Positions 34,642 through 43,411 of a stretch of DNA of 64,000 nucleotides are shown here, piece after piece. The notes beneath the pieces were generated by a model that had not been told where the DNA came from, ran no database searches, and saw nothing but the letters and a program-made list of their open reading frames with translations. Source of the DNA: Qipengyuania flavescens (GTDB lineage: Bacteria; Pseudomonadota; Alphaproteobacteria; Sphingomonadales; Sphingomonadaceae); NCBI RefSeq assembly GCF_029688735.1, contig NZ_JARULD010000005.1:62001-126000 (forward strand), read 5' to 3'. A program made the position numbers and the translations under genes. The first letter of the stretch is position 1. The number at the start of each line of letters is the position of its first letter.

Positions 34642-35606
34642 GCGACAGCACGCAAACGTCACGCCCGATCGACCGCAAGAAGAAGCTCGGCAAGGGCCTG
34701 AACGCCCTACTCGGCGAAACCCGCCGGGAAGAGCCGCTGGTCAAGCGTGAAATCACAGGCGAACTTGCACCAGATGCCTCGCCGGCTCCGGTTCCGCCAG
34801 TAGACGGGGAGGGCCTCGCGTCAATTCCGGTCGCCGATATCGAGCCCCTGCCGGGCCAGCCCCGTACCCACTTCCGCGAAGAAGCGTTGGACGAACTCGC
34901 CTCCTCGATTGCCGCGCGCGGGGTGATCCAGCCGATCATCGTGCGGCCGCTCGGGTCGGGGCGCTATCAGCTCGTCGCCGGGGAGCGGCGATGGCGCGCC
35001 GCGCAGCGCGCCCGATTGCATGAAATTCCGGCAATCGTGCGCAAGCTGGAGCAGCGCGAAATCATGGCGCTGGCGCTGATCGAGAACCTGCAGCGCGAAG
35101 ATCTCAACCCCATCGAAGAGGCGCGCGCCTACCAGAAGCTAGCCGATACCGAGGGTATGACCCAGGCAGAGATCGCTAGACTGGTCGACAAATCGCGCAG
35201 TCATGTTGCCAATTTCCAGCGGCTATTGGCGCTTCCTGACGATGTCCTCGCGCTGGTCGCGGAGGGCAGTTTGTCGATGGGCCATGCCCGAGCCCTGATC
35301 GGCAATGACGATGCTTCCGATCTCGCGCGCCGCGCGGTCGCAGAAAAGCTCTCTGTGCGAGACGTAGAAAAACTTGCCCGCGATCCTGCGAAGGCTGCCC
35401 CCCGAAAGAAAACGTCGAAGGGCGTAGGCAGCGGCTCGGGCGATGCCGATATCGAGGCCGTTCAGGGCCACCTCGAGGAATTCCTCGGCATGCAGGTCCG
35501 GATCAAGACGGAGGATACGCCGAACACCGGCACCGTTACAATCCGCTATCGCACGCTGGACCAGCTCGACCTCATCTGCCAGCGGCTGACGGGCGGAGAT
35601 ATCTAA
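34638..35606 (+). CDS. parB: chromosome partitioning protein ParB
   Basis: 322 residues. The N-terminus has KKLGKGLNALLG. The CTP-binding/arginine-patch segments GQPRTHF and GERRWRA, the ENLQREDLNPIEEARAY motif and a helix-turn-helix MTQAEIARLVDKSRSHVAN are intact; a C-terminal dimerisation domain ends at about 322. It loads at parS, closes as a CTP-dependent clamp and spreads. Three parS-like sites lie within 4.2 kb upstream. TAA is followed by an inverted repeat (TAACTAA-C-TTAGTTA, 35604-35618). Confidence 0.97.
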   Translation: MSDSTQTSRPIDRKKKLGKGLNALLGETRREEPLVKREITGELAPDASPAPVPPVDGEGLASIPVADIEPLPGQPRTHFREEALDELASSIAARGVIQPIIVRPLGSGRYQLVAGERRWRAAQRARLHEIPAIVRKLEQREIMALALIENLQREDLNPIEEARAYQKLADTEGMTQAEIARLVDKSRSHVANFQRLLALPDDVLALVAEGSLSMGHARALIGNDDASDLARRAVAEKLSVRDVEKLARDPAKAAPRKKTSKGVGSGSGDADIEAVQGHLEEFLGMQVRIKTEDTPNTGTVTIRYRTLDQLDLICQRLTGGDI

Positions 35607-35626
35607 CTAACTTAGTTACTTATTCA

Positions 35627-35643
35627 AGTCACGCCGCGCGACT
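35627..35643 (-). repeat. hairpin repeat copy (one mismatch), likely transcription terminator after parB and the next gene
   Basis: Read on the minus strand this is AGTCGCGCGGCGTGACT, one base different from the 17-base hairpin AGTCGCGCGGCGCGACT seen at 38559-38575 and 51914-51930. It sits in the 38-base gap between the convergent parB and secreted-protein genes, where a bidirectional terminator would be useful. No T-tract follows on either strand, so its role is uncertain. Confidence 0.5.
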
Positions 35644-35644
35644 T

Positions 35645-36433
35645 CTAGTCTCTGGCGCGAACCGGCGTCCCATCTCTGTATCGCGCCTGCCGCATCTGCA
35701 TGACGGTTACCGGAACGAGCATGTAATCGCCCGTGGGCGAGGCACTGTTTTGCAGTCCGCCACTTCGGGCGCTGGCCATATAGCTATCGACATAGGCCTC
35801 GCACCGCCGCGTTGCGGCGTTTGCCCGCTCCGGATCATACTCGATCTCTTCGTAAGCGTAATATTCGTCCGAATTGTCGGTATAGCCACGCTGGGGGGCA
35901 AGCCGCCGCGAGCATTCCTGCAACCACGCCACACGATCGAACTGTACGACCCGCCCGCCAAGCGGCAGACGCGGCTCCTCGCCGGCACGATAGACATAGG
36001 TCTGTCCAGCGCCGCTGCGATCAACAGCAGCCGGCATTCGGGTGCCGATCGCGCCGCTCGTGACCGGAGGCGCATCGGTATAGCTCACAGGAGCTTGCAC
36101 TGCGCTATCCTGCGCGAAGTCGGCTCCGGCAACAGTGGGGCCGATTATGCTGGTGCGGTTCGGGTCCACGGTGCGAAGCGGCTGAAGGATCGGTCGTTCG
36201 ACGAATGTGGGGGCGGTGCCGTCCTGCCGCGCCTGAATGGCTCGCTGTGCGCCCCGCTCCTCGGTGGGTTCGAGAACAATCCGAGGCTGGACCTCTTGCT
36301 CAGCAACTTCCTCCGGCAATGGCTCCGCATATTCGTATCCGCCGATTTCATATTCCAGCGCGGCCTGGGCGAATGCCGCTCCCGGCAGCATTGCGATGCC
36401 GCTCGTCAGTGCGATGATGCTGCGCATTGTCAT
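35645..36433 (-). CDS. secreted hypothetical protein
   Basis: 262 residues. Signal peptide MTMRSIIALTSGIAMLPGAAFAQ. The mature part is low-complexity early on (Glu/Pro/Val-rich, PLPEEVAEQEVQPRIVLEPTEE), then less so, with two or more Cys (WLQECSRRL, TRRCEAYV) and a Tyr-rich DNSDEYYAYEEIEY. I recognise no family; similar genes occur in sphingomonads. Convergent with parB. Confidence 0.7.
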   Translation of the reverse strand: MTMRSIIALTSGIAMLPGAAFAQAALEYEIGGYEYAEPLPEEVAEQEVQPRIVLEPTEERGAQRAIQARQDGTAPTFVERPILQPLRTVDPNRTSIIGPTVAGADFAQDSAVQAPVSYTDAPPVTSGAIGTRMPAAVDRSGAGQTYVYRAGEEPRLPLGGRVVQFDRVAWLQECSRRLAPQRGYTDNSDEYYAYEEIEYDPERANAATRRCEAYVDSYMASARSGGLQNSASPTGDYMLVPVTVMQMRQARYRDGTPVRARD

Positions 36434-36545
36434 GGTCCACCTCTACGATCGGTACCTCCGCTCGGCGGAGTTGTAGAAAGAATAGCTCTTGCTCCACCCG
36501 ATGCCACAGCGCTCCCTAACTTGTGCCGTCGTGGGCCGATCCTGA

Positions 36546-37028
36546 CTAAATCCGCTCGGCTATAACGTCGGCCAACTCTTCGATTCCGTGCAAATCCTGT
36601 TCTTCGAAGCGCGCCTTTTGCGGGCTGTCTAGATCGATGACGGCAATCACCGCCCCATTGCGCACGACCGGAACCACAAGCTCCGAATTCGTGTCCGAAT
36701 CGCACGCGATATGGCCGGGGAAGGCGTGCACGTCCTCGACCAATTGCGACGCCGCATCCTTGGCCGCGACCCCGCACACTCCCTTGCCGAGCGGGATACG
36801 GATACAGGCCGGGCGCCCCACGAACGGGCCGAGCACGAGTTCGCCGTCGATCATGCGGTAAAAACCGGCCCAGTTGAGGTCCGGCAGGAAATCCCACAGC
36901 AGCGCTGCGACGTTCGCCATATTCGCCACGCCATCGGGCTCGCCTGCAGTCAAAGCGTCTGCTGCCTCGCGTAGCTGGCGATAGGCTTCGGGTTTCGGAC
37001 AATCGGGGGCGGGGCGGAAATCGAACAT
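36546..37028 (-). CDS. msrC: GAF-type free methionine-(R)-sulfoxide reductase
   Basis: 160 residues, one GAF domain. NWAGFYRM, LGPFVGRPACIRIPLGKGVCGVAA and FPGHIACDSDTNSELVVPV are diagnostic: the three Cys in ACIRI, GVCG and IACD correspond to the redox cysteines of fRMsr. It reduces free R-methionine sulfoxide in the cytosol, repairing oxidative damage to the amino-acid pool. Monocistronic. Confidence 0.9.
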   Translation of the reverse strand: MFDFRPAPDCPKPEAYRQLREAADALTAGEPDGVANMANVAALLWDFLPDLNWAGFYRMIDGELVLGPFVGRPACIRIPLGKGVCGVAAKDAASQLVEDVHAFPGHIACDSDTNSELVVPVVRNGAVIAVIDLDSPQKARFEEQDLHGIEELADVIAERI

Positions 37029-37098
37029 GGGCGTGATCTAATGCGCACCGGGCGAAGGGCAAGCCCATTGCCGCGCCCGCAAGCCTCGCCTATTCGCT

Positions 37099-38559
37099 AT
37101 GGCCATGAGCCTCGCCAAGAAACTGGGCATCGCCCTCCTCGTGATCCTCATCGTCCTGGCCGCCGCATTCTGGTTTTTGACCCGCGGCGACACCGCGAGT
37201 GTCCCATGGGAAGACGTGGTCGGCACCGATCCTACGCTGGAAGAGCCGAACGCCGAGGGAATTCCCACAGTCGCCATCGCCGAACCGGTCGGCTGGGCCG
37301 CCGACGAAGTGCCGGTCGCTGCTGAGGGCCTCGCCGTCATGCGCTTTGCCGACGGGCTCGAGCACCCGCGCACCCTCCAGGCGCTGCCGAATGGCGATAT
37401 CCTCGTTTCGCTGACGCGCGCGCCGGCCAAGCAGGACGATGGCGGGATAACGGCCTGGATTGCAGGCCTGTTGATGGATCGCGCAGGCGCAGGGGGCGAG
37501 TCGCCCAATCAGGTCGTCTTGCTTCGCGATGCCGATGGGGACGGCCGTGCCGAAGTGCGCCAGACGCTGCTCGATGGGCTGGACTCGCCCTCCGGCCTCG
37601 CATGGCATGACGGCACGCTCTATGTCGCCAATCACGACGAGGTGCTTGCCTACCCCTACGAACTGGGCGCCGCCACGGTGTCGGGCGAACCCCGCAAGAT
37701 CACCGATCTGGCCGCTGCCGGCGGGCACTGGATGCGCAATCTCGCGATCAACGAGGAGGGCACGAAGCTCTATGTCGCGGTCGGATCGGATACCAACATC
37801 GCGGACAAAGGCATGGAAGCCGAGGAAGGGCGTGCGCTGATCTGGGAGGTCGATCTCGAAAGCGGGCGGCGTCGGATTTTCGGCGGGGGTTTGCGAAATC
37901 CCAACGGTCTCGACTTCAGTCCATGGTCCGGCGAGCTTTGGACCACGGTCAACGAGCGCGACATGCTCGGCTCCGACCTGGTGCCGGACTATCTCACCAA
38001 TGTCCCCGTCGGCGCGCAATATGGCTGGCCATGGGTCTATTGGGGCGACAATTTCGACCGCCGCGTAGACTATCCGATCCCCGCTTACATCAACTACGTG
38101 CGCACGCCCGAGTATGCGCTCGGCCCGCACGTCGCGGCGCTGGGGTTCGTGTTCAGTGCGGAGGGCGCGCAGATGGGCGAGGACTTCTCGAGCGGCGCTT
38201 TCGTCGCGCGGCATGGCTCGTGGAACCGCAAGCCGCCCTCCGGTTACGACGTGGTCTATGTCGCCTTCGACGAGCGCGGTAACCCGACCGGTAAGCCGAT
38301 ACCGGTGCTGACCGGCTTTCTCCAGGACGATGGCACGACGCGCGGACGCCCGACCTGGGTCGAATGGGCCGGCGATGGGGCGTTGCTGGTCAGCGACGAT
38401 ACCGCCGGCATCATCTGGCGCGTCATTGCTCCCGGAGGCACGCGGCAGGGCGCGATCGAGCAGGTCACGGGCAATCGCCTGCCGCCGCAGCGCAATCTGC
38501 GCGGGCAGGAAGCGACCTTCGGCGAAGATGACTACGCCCGGAGCGTGACCGCCGAGTAA
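37099..38559 (+). CDS. sorbosone dehydrogenase-like PQQ-dependent sugar dehydrogenase family protein, membrane-anchored
   Basis: 486 residues. N-terminal membrane anchor (about residues 9-28, LGIALLVILIVLAAAFWFL), then a periplasmic beta-propeller. Motifs typical of the L-sorbosone dehydrogenase/glucose dehydrogenase family are LPNGDILVSLT, DSPSGLAWHDGTLYVANHDE, GGHWMRNLAIN, GLRNPNGLDFSP and ARHGSWNRKPPSGY. Family members oxidise aldoses with PQQ, but substrate here is unknown and PQQ synthesis genes are not in the window. ATG 37105 is an alternative start. The gene ends at the hairpin repeat. Confidence 0.85.
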   Translation: MAMSLAKKLGIALLVILIVLAAAFWFLTRGDTASVPWEDVVGTDPTLEEPNAEGIPTVAIAEPVGWAADEVPVAAEGLAVMRFADGLEHPRTLQALPNGDILVSLTRAPAKQDDGGITAWIAGLLMDRAGAGGESPNQVVLLRDADGDGRAEVRQTLLDGLDSPSGLAWHDGTLYVANHDEVLAYPYELGAATVSGEPRKITDLAAAGGHWMRNLAINEEGTKLYVAVGSDTNIADKGMEAEEGRALIWEVDLESGRRRIFGGGLRNPNGLDFSPWSGELWTTVNERDMLGSDLVPDYLTNVPVGAQYGWPWVYWGDNFDRRVDYPIPAYINYVRTPEYALGPHVAALGFVFSAEGAQMGEDFSSGAFVARHGSWNRKPPSGYDVVYVAFDERGNPTGKPIPVLTGFLQDDGTTRGRPTWVEWAGDGALLVSDDTAGIIWRVIAPGGTRQGAIEQVTGNRLPPQRNLRGQEATFGEDDYARSVTAE

Positions 38560-38575
38560 GTCGCGCGGCGCGACT
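38559..38575. repeat. 17-base hairpin repeat at a gene end
   Basis: AGTCGCGCGGCGCGACT, beginning at the last base of the TAA of the sorbosone dehydrogenase-like gene and 2 bases before the stop of the convergent acyl-CoA dehydrogenase gene. It forms a 7-base-pair stem with a CGG loop. The same 17-mer lies at 51914-51930, and 16 of its bases at 62013-62028. Confidence 0.75.
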
Positions 38576-38577
38576 TC

Positions 38578-40317
38578 TCAGCCGAGGAGTTGCGCGGTCT
38601 CCAATTCGTAGAGGCCGATCGACCCGGCAGTCGCTGCAGCTTTCAGGCCCGCGGCTTCCGGTACGATGCGATCGAGGAAAAAGCGGACAGTCGACTTCTT
38701 CGTGGCGGCCAGTGCGGGCGAGGCACCTGCTTCGACGGCGCGCAATTGGCATAGCAACTGCCAACCAGCGACAGCGACCGAGAGCATCGTGCAGAACGGC
38801 ACCGACCCGGACAGCCGATCGTCGAGGCTTGCCTCTTCCCGCATCCAGCGCGCAACCGCGGCGCAATCTCCCGCGAGGGCGAAGAGCGCGGGCTCGTCGG
38901 CACAATCGCGGGCAATTTCCTCCGTGAGGCCGATGACGGCCTGCCCGTCGTCCATGCCGAGCTTGCGGGTAACGAGATCGGCCGCCTGGATGCCGTTGGT
39001 GCCTTCGTAGATCGGGGCAATACGCGAGTCGCGCCAGTGCTGCGCCGCGCCGGTTTCTTCGACGAAACCCATGCCGCCATGGACCTGCACGCCGAGGCTC
39101 GCAATCTCGATCCCGATATCGGTGCCCCAGGCCTTGATCAGCGGGGTGAGGACTTCGCCGCGCATCTTGGCGGCCTCGTCCCCCAGAACGCCGCGATCGA
39201 CTTGCCCGGCGGTGTAGTAGAGCAGGGCGCGTGCGCCCTCGGTCAGCGATTTCATCCGCAGCAGCATGCGACGCACGTCGGGATGTTCGACGATGGCGAC
39301 AGGCGCGCGATCGGGCGATCCGGCGCGGGCGGACTGGATGCGCTCCTTCGCGTAATCCAGCGCCTGCTGCGTTGCGCGCTCGCCGATCTGCACGCCCTGG
39401 TTGCCGACATTGATGCGCGCATTGTTCATCATCGTGAACATGGCCGCGAGGCCGCGGTTTTCCGCCCCGACCAGCTCGCCGATGCAGTCATCGTTGTCGC
39501 CATAGCTCATCACGCAGGTGGGCGAGGCATTGATGCCGAGCTTGTGCTCGATGCTGACGCAGCGGACATCGTTGCGGGCACCCGGCGTCCCATCCGGTTT
39601 CACATGATACTTTGGCACGATGAAGAGCGAGATGCCGCGGCTGCCCTCCGGAGCATCGGGCAAGCGCGCGAGGACGAGGTGGATGATATTCTTCGACAGA
39701 TCATGCTCGCCCCAGGTGATGTAGATCTTCTGACCCTTGATGAGGTATTTCCCAGCGTGCTCGCCGTCCTCGATCGGCGTTGCCGTTGTGCGCAGGGCAC
39801 CCACGTCAGACCCGGCCTGCGGCTCGGTGAGGTTCATTGTCCCCGACCATTCGCCGCTGACCAGCTTGGGCAAATACTTCTCCTGCATCTCGCGCGAGCC
39901 GTGATGCTCCAGCGCTTCAATCGCGCCGACGCTCAGCATCGGGAGCAGGTTGAACGCCATGTTTGCGGTGCCGAGGTTTTCGAGCACGTTGCAAGACAGG
40001 GTGAAGGGCAGGCCCTGGCCGCCGAAGTCGACCGGACCGGCGATCGCGTTCCAGCCCTGCTCGACATAGGCTTCGTAAGCTTCGGCAAATCCGACGGGCA
40101 GGCGGACCACGCCGTTTTCCAGCTTCGCGCCTTCGAGATCGCCGACGCGGTTGAGCGGCGCCCATTCGCCGGCAGCGAACTGCCCGATGCCTTCGACGAT
40201 CGCCTCGACCATGTCGGGCTCGGCGGCAGCGAAACTCTCGCTCTGCGCGAGCTCTTCGATCCCGGCATTTACGCGGATGGCGAGCAGCTGGTCCTGGGTG
40301 GCGGCGGTATAGGTCAC
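38578..40317 (-). CDS. acyl-CoA dehydrogenase with C-terminal extension
   Basis: 579 residues from GTG 40317, with SD GGGAAG. Dehydrogenase N-terminal, middle and C-terminal domains are visible: YIEEGWNAI-like N region, then MNLTEPQAGSDVGALRTTA (FAD and substrate strand), GQKIYITWGEHDL, and the C-terminal ALLYYTAGQ and the FVEETGAAQHWRDSRIAPIYEGTNGIQAADLV motif. The last ~120 residues are the acyl-CoA dehydrogenase C-terminal extension seen in the AidB/long-chain subgroup. It introduces a 2,3-double bond in acyl-CoA with FAD; the chain length is not predictable. Confidence 0.92.
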   Translation of the reverse strand: MTYTAATQDQLLAIRVNAGIEELAQSESFAAAEPDMVEAIVEGIGQFAAGEWAPLNRVGDLEGAKLENGVVRLPVGFAEAYEAYVEQGWNAIAGPVDFGGQGLPFTLSCNVLENLGTANMAFNLLPMLSVGAIEALEHHGSREMQEKYLPKLVSGEWSGTMNLTEPQAGSDVGALRTTATPIEDGEHAGKYLIKGQKIYITWGEHDLSKNIIHLVLARLPDAPEGSRGISLFIVPKYHVKPDGTPGARNDVRCVSIEHKLGINASPTCVMSYGDNDDCIGELVGAENRGLAAMFTMMNNARINVGNQGVQIGERATQQALDYAKERIQSARAGSPDRAPVAIVEHPDVRRMLLRMKSLTEGARALLYYTAGQVDRGVLGDEAAKMRGEVLTPLIKAWGTDIGIEIASLGVQVHGGMGFVEETGAAQHWRDSRIAPIYEGTNGIQAADLVTRKLGMDDGQAVIGLTEEIARDCADEPALFALAGDCAAVARWMREEASLDDRLSGSVPFCTMLSVAVAGWQLLCQLRAVEAGASPALAATKKSTVRFFLDRIVPEAAGLKAAATAGSIGLYELETAQLLG

Positions 40318-40364
40318 GTGGCTTCCCTCTTGGCTTTCCTGACGCCCAGATATAGCGCGCGGGC

Positions 40365-41291
40365 ATGGTCGGCAAATACGTTACGGAAACGATACTGGCA
40401 GATGCGGCAGGAATCGCGCACGCGGCGCAGATCCTGCGCGATGGCGGGCTCGTCGCCGTGCCGACCGAGACGGTCTACGGCCTGGCAGCGCGCGCCGATA
40501 GCGACGAGGCGGTGGCGCGAATTTACGAGGCGAAGGGGCGACCGAGCTTCAATCCGCTGATCGTGCATGTGCGGGATGTGGAGCAGGCGCGGGAACTGGC
40601 AGAATTCGGCGAAGAAGCCAGCCAGCTAGCCGCGGAGCACTGGCCCGGCCCGCTCACCTTAGTCCTTCCCCGTCGGGGCAAGGCGGCGCTCAGCGGTGCC
40701 GTGTTGGCGGGATTGGCGACCGTGGCCCTGCGGTGTCCGGCGCATCCAGTTATGCGAGCAGTGCTTGCACAGGGCGACTTTCCGCTCGCTGCGCCGTCGG
40801 CCAATCGAAGCGGGTTCATCAGCCCGACAACAACCGCGCATGTTCTCGCATCGTTGGACGGGAGGATCGACGCGGTCCTCGACGGCGGGCCATGCGAAGC
40901 AGGTGTGGAATCGACGATTGTCGCTGTGCGTGATGATGGCCGGCTCGACGTCCTACGGCCCGGTCCAATCGAGATTGGGGCTTTATCCAGCGACGGGAAT
41001 ATCGAGGCACCCGGTCAGCTCGCTAGCCACTACGCTCCCGGCAAGCCGGTGCGCCTCAACGCGATGGAAGTCGCGCCAGACGACTTTATGATCGGATTCG
41101 GAGCGATAACCGGAGACTGCACCCTCTCCGCTAGTGGCAGTCTTACCGAAGCCGCCTCGCGCCTCTATGCCTGCCTGCACGAAGGCGCTCGCTCGGAGAA
41201 GCCGCGTATCGCTGTCGCGCCCATCCCGGACGAGGGCATCGGCATTGCCATCAATGATCGGTTGCGCCGCGCCGCTACCCCGCCGGATTAG
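40365..41291 (+). CDS. tsaC: L-threonylcarbamoyladenylate synthase (Sua5/TsaC)
   Basis: 308 residues, the longer Sua5 form. The YrdC domain (1-200) has VPTETVYGLAARADSDEAVARIYEAKGRPSFNPL, WPGPLTLVLPRR and PSANRSGFISPTTTAHV; a Sua5 C-terminal domain follows, containing QLASHYAPGKPVRLN. It makes threonylcarbamoyl-AMP for the universal t6A37 tRNA modification with TsaD/B/E. The end overlaps the convergent lipoprotein gene by 4 bases. Called TsaC here; Sua5 naming is equally correct. Confidence 0.93.
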   Translation: MVGKYVTETILADAAGIAHAAQILRDGGLVAVPTETVYGLAARADSDEAVARIYEAKGRPSFNPLIVHVRDVEQARELAEFGEEASQLAAEHWPGPLTLVLPRRGKAALSGAVLAGLATVALRCPAHPVMRAVLAQGDFPLAAPSANRSGFISPTTTAHVLASLDGRIDAVLDGGPCEAGVESTIVAVRDDGRLDVLRPGPIEIGALSSDGNIEAPGQLASHYAPGKPVRLNAMEVAPDDFMIGFGAITGDCTLSASGSLTEAASRLYACLHEGARSEKPRIAVAPIPDEGIGIAINDRLRRAATPPD

Positions 41292-41617
41292 CGCTCCGGT
41301 TCGACCGGAATCGTCGGAATGATCTGCTGCATCTCGGCATAGGTGTCGCGTGCTTCGTTGCAAGCGCGGCGGCTGCCGTCGGTGCAATCGTCCATCTGCC
41401 GGTTATAGTCGCGCTCCAGTTGCGCGAGCCGTTCTTCGCGCTTGCGGATTTCGCGACCGCGATTCTCGTCTGCCTCGGACTGGCTGGTCGTGGCGAGATC
41501 GACGCCCTTGCTGACGACCTTCACCGGGGCCGTTACGACATCGTAAGCGGTTTTGGCGAGGCAGCCTTGGACCAGCACGCAGGCAGGCAGGAGGGCAATG
41601 AGGGCCAGGCGACGCAT
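41288..41617 (-). CDS. small lipoprotein
   Basis: 109 residues. Signal MRRLALIALLPACVLVQGC with the lipobox VQGC. The mature part is a charged helical stretch (ADENRGREIRKREERLAQLERDYNRQ), likely coiled coil, with two Cys (DDCTD, RACNE). No family recognised; likely outer-membrane lipoprotein. Overlaps the 3' end of tsaC by 4 bases. Confidence 0.75.
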   Translation of the reverse strand: MRRLALIALLPACVLVQGCLAKTAYDVVTAPVKVVSKGVDLATTSQSEADENRGREIRKREERLAQLERDYNRQMDDCTDGSRRACNEARDTYAEMQQIIPTIPVEPER

Positions 41618-41672
41618 GGAAAATTCCTTTCGCTGCGCCGCCTAGCGGGTTTTGCCGTAACCGTCGATGAAC

Positions 41673-42527
41673 TCAGGCGTCTGGCGCCTCAGGCGCCTCG
41701 GGAGCCTCGGGGCTTTCGGGGGCCTCTGGAGGACGCGGCGCCTCCGGTGCCTCGCTCGCATCGCGCGTCGACCGCTCGCTGTGCGGCGCGGCGTTGCGGC
41801 AGTTCAGCGAGCCGGAGCCCATCGAACTGACTTCGCAATCGGCGCTGCCGTTTACGGTGATATCGCCCGATCCGGCAATCGACGCGTCGACCTTGCCGTC
41901 CGAGCTGAATTCCGCATCGCCTGACCCCACGACCGAGACATCCGCCCGATCGACCTGCAGGCCGCCTAGGCGCGCATCGCCCGATCCGGCAATGGTCAGC
42001 TCCAGTCGTTCCGCCCGGCCGCTTGCCTCGAGGTCGCCCGATCCGGCGATCGTCACTTCGAAGCGCCCCGCATCCACCTCATCGATCGCGACGCTGCCCG
42101 ACCCCGCGACCGTTACGTCTGCACGCCCGTCCATACGGTCGGCACGAATATCGCCGGATCCAGCCAGCACCAGGCTCGTCAATCCGGGCAGGGTGACGCG
42201 AACCGTGGCCTTGCCCTTGTCGCTCCAGCTATCCTTCTCGCGGTGCACGGCGAGCGATTCGTCGCTGAGCGCGAACCGCAGGGCATCGACGGCAGAATCA
42301 TCGCCCGACACGTCGATGTCGAAACTGTCGCCGCGGGTCACGATTACCTCGTCCGAGCCGGCGAGCACCAGCTCCGTCGGGGCCGCACCGCTCATGTCGA
42401 GCTCAGCCAACGGCACGCCTTCGGTATCGCCGAACTGGATGTTCATCCCGTCGCATCCCGCCACCAAGGCCGCGCCTGCCAGCGCCGCCACCGGTGCGAG
42501 CCGTTTGAAAAAAGTCTGTACCGTCAT
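41673..42527 (-). CDS. head-GIN/DUF2807 lipoprotein with Glu-Ala-Pro repeat tail
   Basis: 284 residues. The lipobox is VAGC (Cys25). The main body is a series of strands with recurring LVLAGSG, TVAGSG, TIAGSG, SVVGSG and SIAGSG turns every 15-25 residues, the beta-helix pattern of DUF2807. The end is a Pro/Glu/Ala-rich tail, PEAP repeated with variation. ATG 42527 has a very strong SD (AGGAGG). Such proteins are envelope-associated, function unknown. The tail encodes a short imperfect DNA repeat at 41684-41760. Confidence 0.88.
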   Translation of the reverse strand: MTVQTFFKRLAPVAALAGAALVAGCDGMNIQFGDTEGVPLAELDMSGAAPTELVLAGSDEVIVTRGDSFDIDVSGDDSAVDALRFALSDESLAVHREKDSWSDKGKATVRVTLPGLTSLVLAGSGDIRADRMDGRADVTVAGSGSVAIDEVDAGRFEVTIAGSGDLEASGRAERLELTIAGSGDARLGGLQVDRADVSVVGSGDAEFSSDGKVDASIAGSGDITVNGSADCEVSSMGSGSLNCRNAAPHSERSTRDASEAPEAPRPPEAPESPEAPEAPEAPDA

Positions 42528-42607
42528 CGAGCAAATCCTCCTGCTAACCCCCGGGCAGTCCGTATTGCCGATATAATACAGCGTGGCGTTATCTTCAACC
42601 CGAAGAA

Positions 42608-42637
42608 AAGGGGCCGCCCCCTGCGGAGCGACCCCTT
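42608..42637 (-). terminator. intrinsic terminator downstream of carD
   Basis: On the minus strand AAGGGGTCGCTCC pairs over 13 positions (two wobbles) with GGGGCGGCCCCTT around a GCAG loop, followed by TTTTC. It lies 28 bases past the carD stop, in the gap to the DUF2807 lipoprotein. The arms start with the same AAGGGGTCG word as the terminator at 4317-4346. Confidence 0.85.
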
Positions 42638-42664
42638 GATCGAGCCACGAGGACTGCCTGTCGA

Positions 42665-43198
42665 TCAGGCGTCTTCGGTGTTCTCGTAATATTGCGGCGC
42701 GTGTTCACGCAGGACGTCGAGGATTTTCTCGAGCGCGGTGGGCTCGTCGGTCTTTTCCATCGCGGCGAGTTCGCGCGCGAGCCGGCTGGACGCCGCTTCG
42801 AAGATCTGGCGCTCCGAATAGCTCTGCTCCGGCTGGTCGTCCGGGCGGAAAAGGTCGCGGGTAACCTCGGCGATCAGGACGATTTCGCCCGAATTGATCT
42901 TGGCTTCGTATTCCTGGGCGCGGCGGGACCACATGGTGCGCTTCACCTTGGGCTTGCCCTTGAGGGTTTCCATCGCTTCCTTGAGCGTCTTGTCGCTCGA
43001 CAGCTTGCGCATGCCGATCGATTCGACCTTGTTCACCGGAACGCGCAGCGTCATGCGTTCTTTCTCGAAGCGCAGAACATACAGATCGAGCTGCATGCCG
43101 GCGATTTCCTCGCTCTGCAGTTCGATCACACGGCCGACACCGTGCTTGGGGTAGACAACGTAATCGCCAACGTCGAAGGCATCAGCCTTGCTTGCCAT
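42665..43198 (-). CDS. carD: CarD-family transcriptional regulator
   Basis: 177 residues. CarD/CdnL N-terminal RNA polymerase-interaction domain (DVGDYVVYPKHGVGRVIELQSEEIAGMQLDLYVLRFEKERMTLRVPV) followed by the helical DNA-binding domain (MWSRRAQEYEAKINSGEIVLIAEV). It stabilises open complexes at many promoters by binding the RNA polymerase beta subunit. ATG 43198 is favoured: AAAGGA lies 8-13 bases upstream; ATG 43207 is an alternative. Own promoter and terminator. Confidence 0.95.
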   Translation of the reverse strand: MASKADAFDVGDYVVYPKHGVGRVIELQSEEIAGMQLDLYVLRFEKERMTLRVPVNKVESIGMRKLSSDKTLKEAMETLKGKPKVKRTMWSRRAQEYEAKINSGEIVLIAEVTRDLFRPDDQPEQSYSERQIFEAASSRLARELAAMEKTDEPTALEKILDVLREHAPQYYENTEDA

Positions 43199-43362
43199 GC
43201 AATCCATCCTTTCGTGGGGCGCAGCCGGGGTGGGGGACAACGTCGACAGTGCCTTTGCCGCGACCCTGACCGGGTTGCGGGGCGGTACCGAATATCGCGT
43301 TGCGGGTGGCCTGCCCTTTCTTCTTTCACACCTGACCGGGAGCAAACCGGTACAGTTGTTGC

Positions 43363-43368
43363 ATTATA
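43363..43368 (-). promoter_or_regulatory. putative -10 element of the carD promoter
   Basis: TATAAT on the minus strand, exact consensus and 165 bases before the carD ATG, leaving a leader of about 155 bases. A TTGACA-like -35 is not obvious at 17 bases. Low certainty. Confidence 0.4.
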
Positions 43369-43411
43369 TAGCATGAAAGGGCGGATATTGCGAGTCGTTG
43401 TAACGAAGCGC

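Noticed and set aside
39037..40560. Plus-strand ORF (507 codons) across the acyl-CoA dehydrogenase gene
   Set aside because: Shadow of the dehydrogenase; no domain seen.
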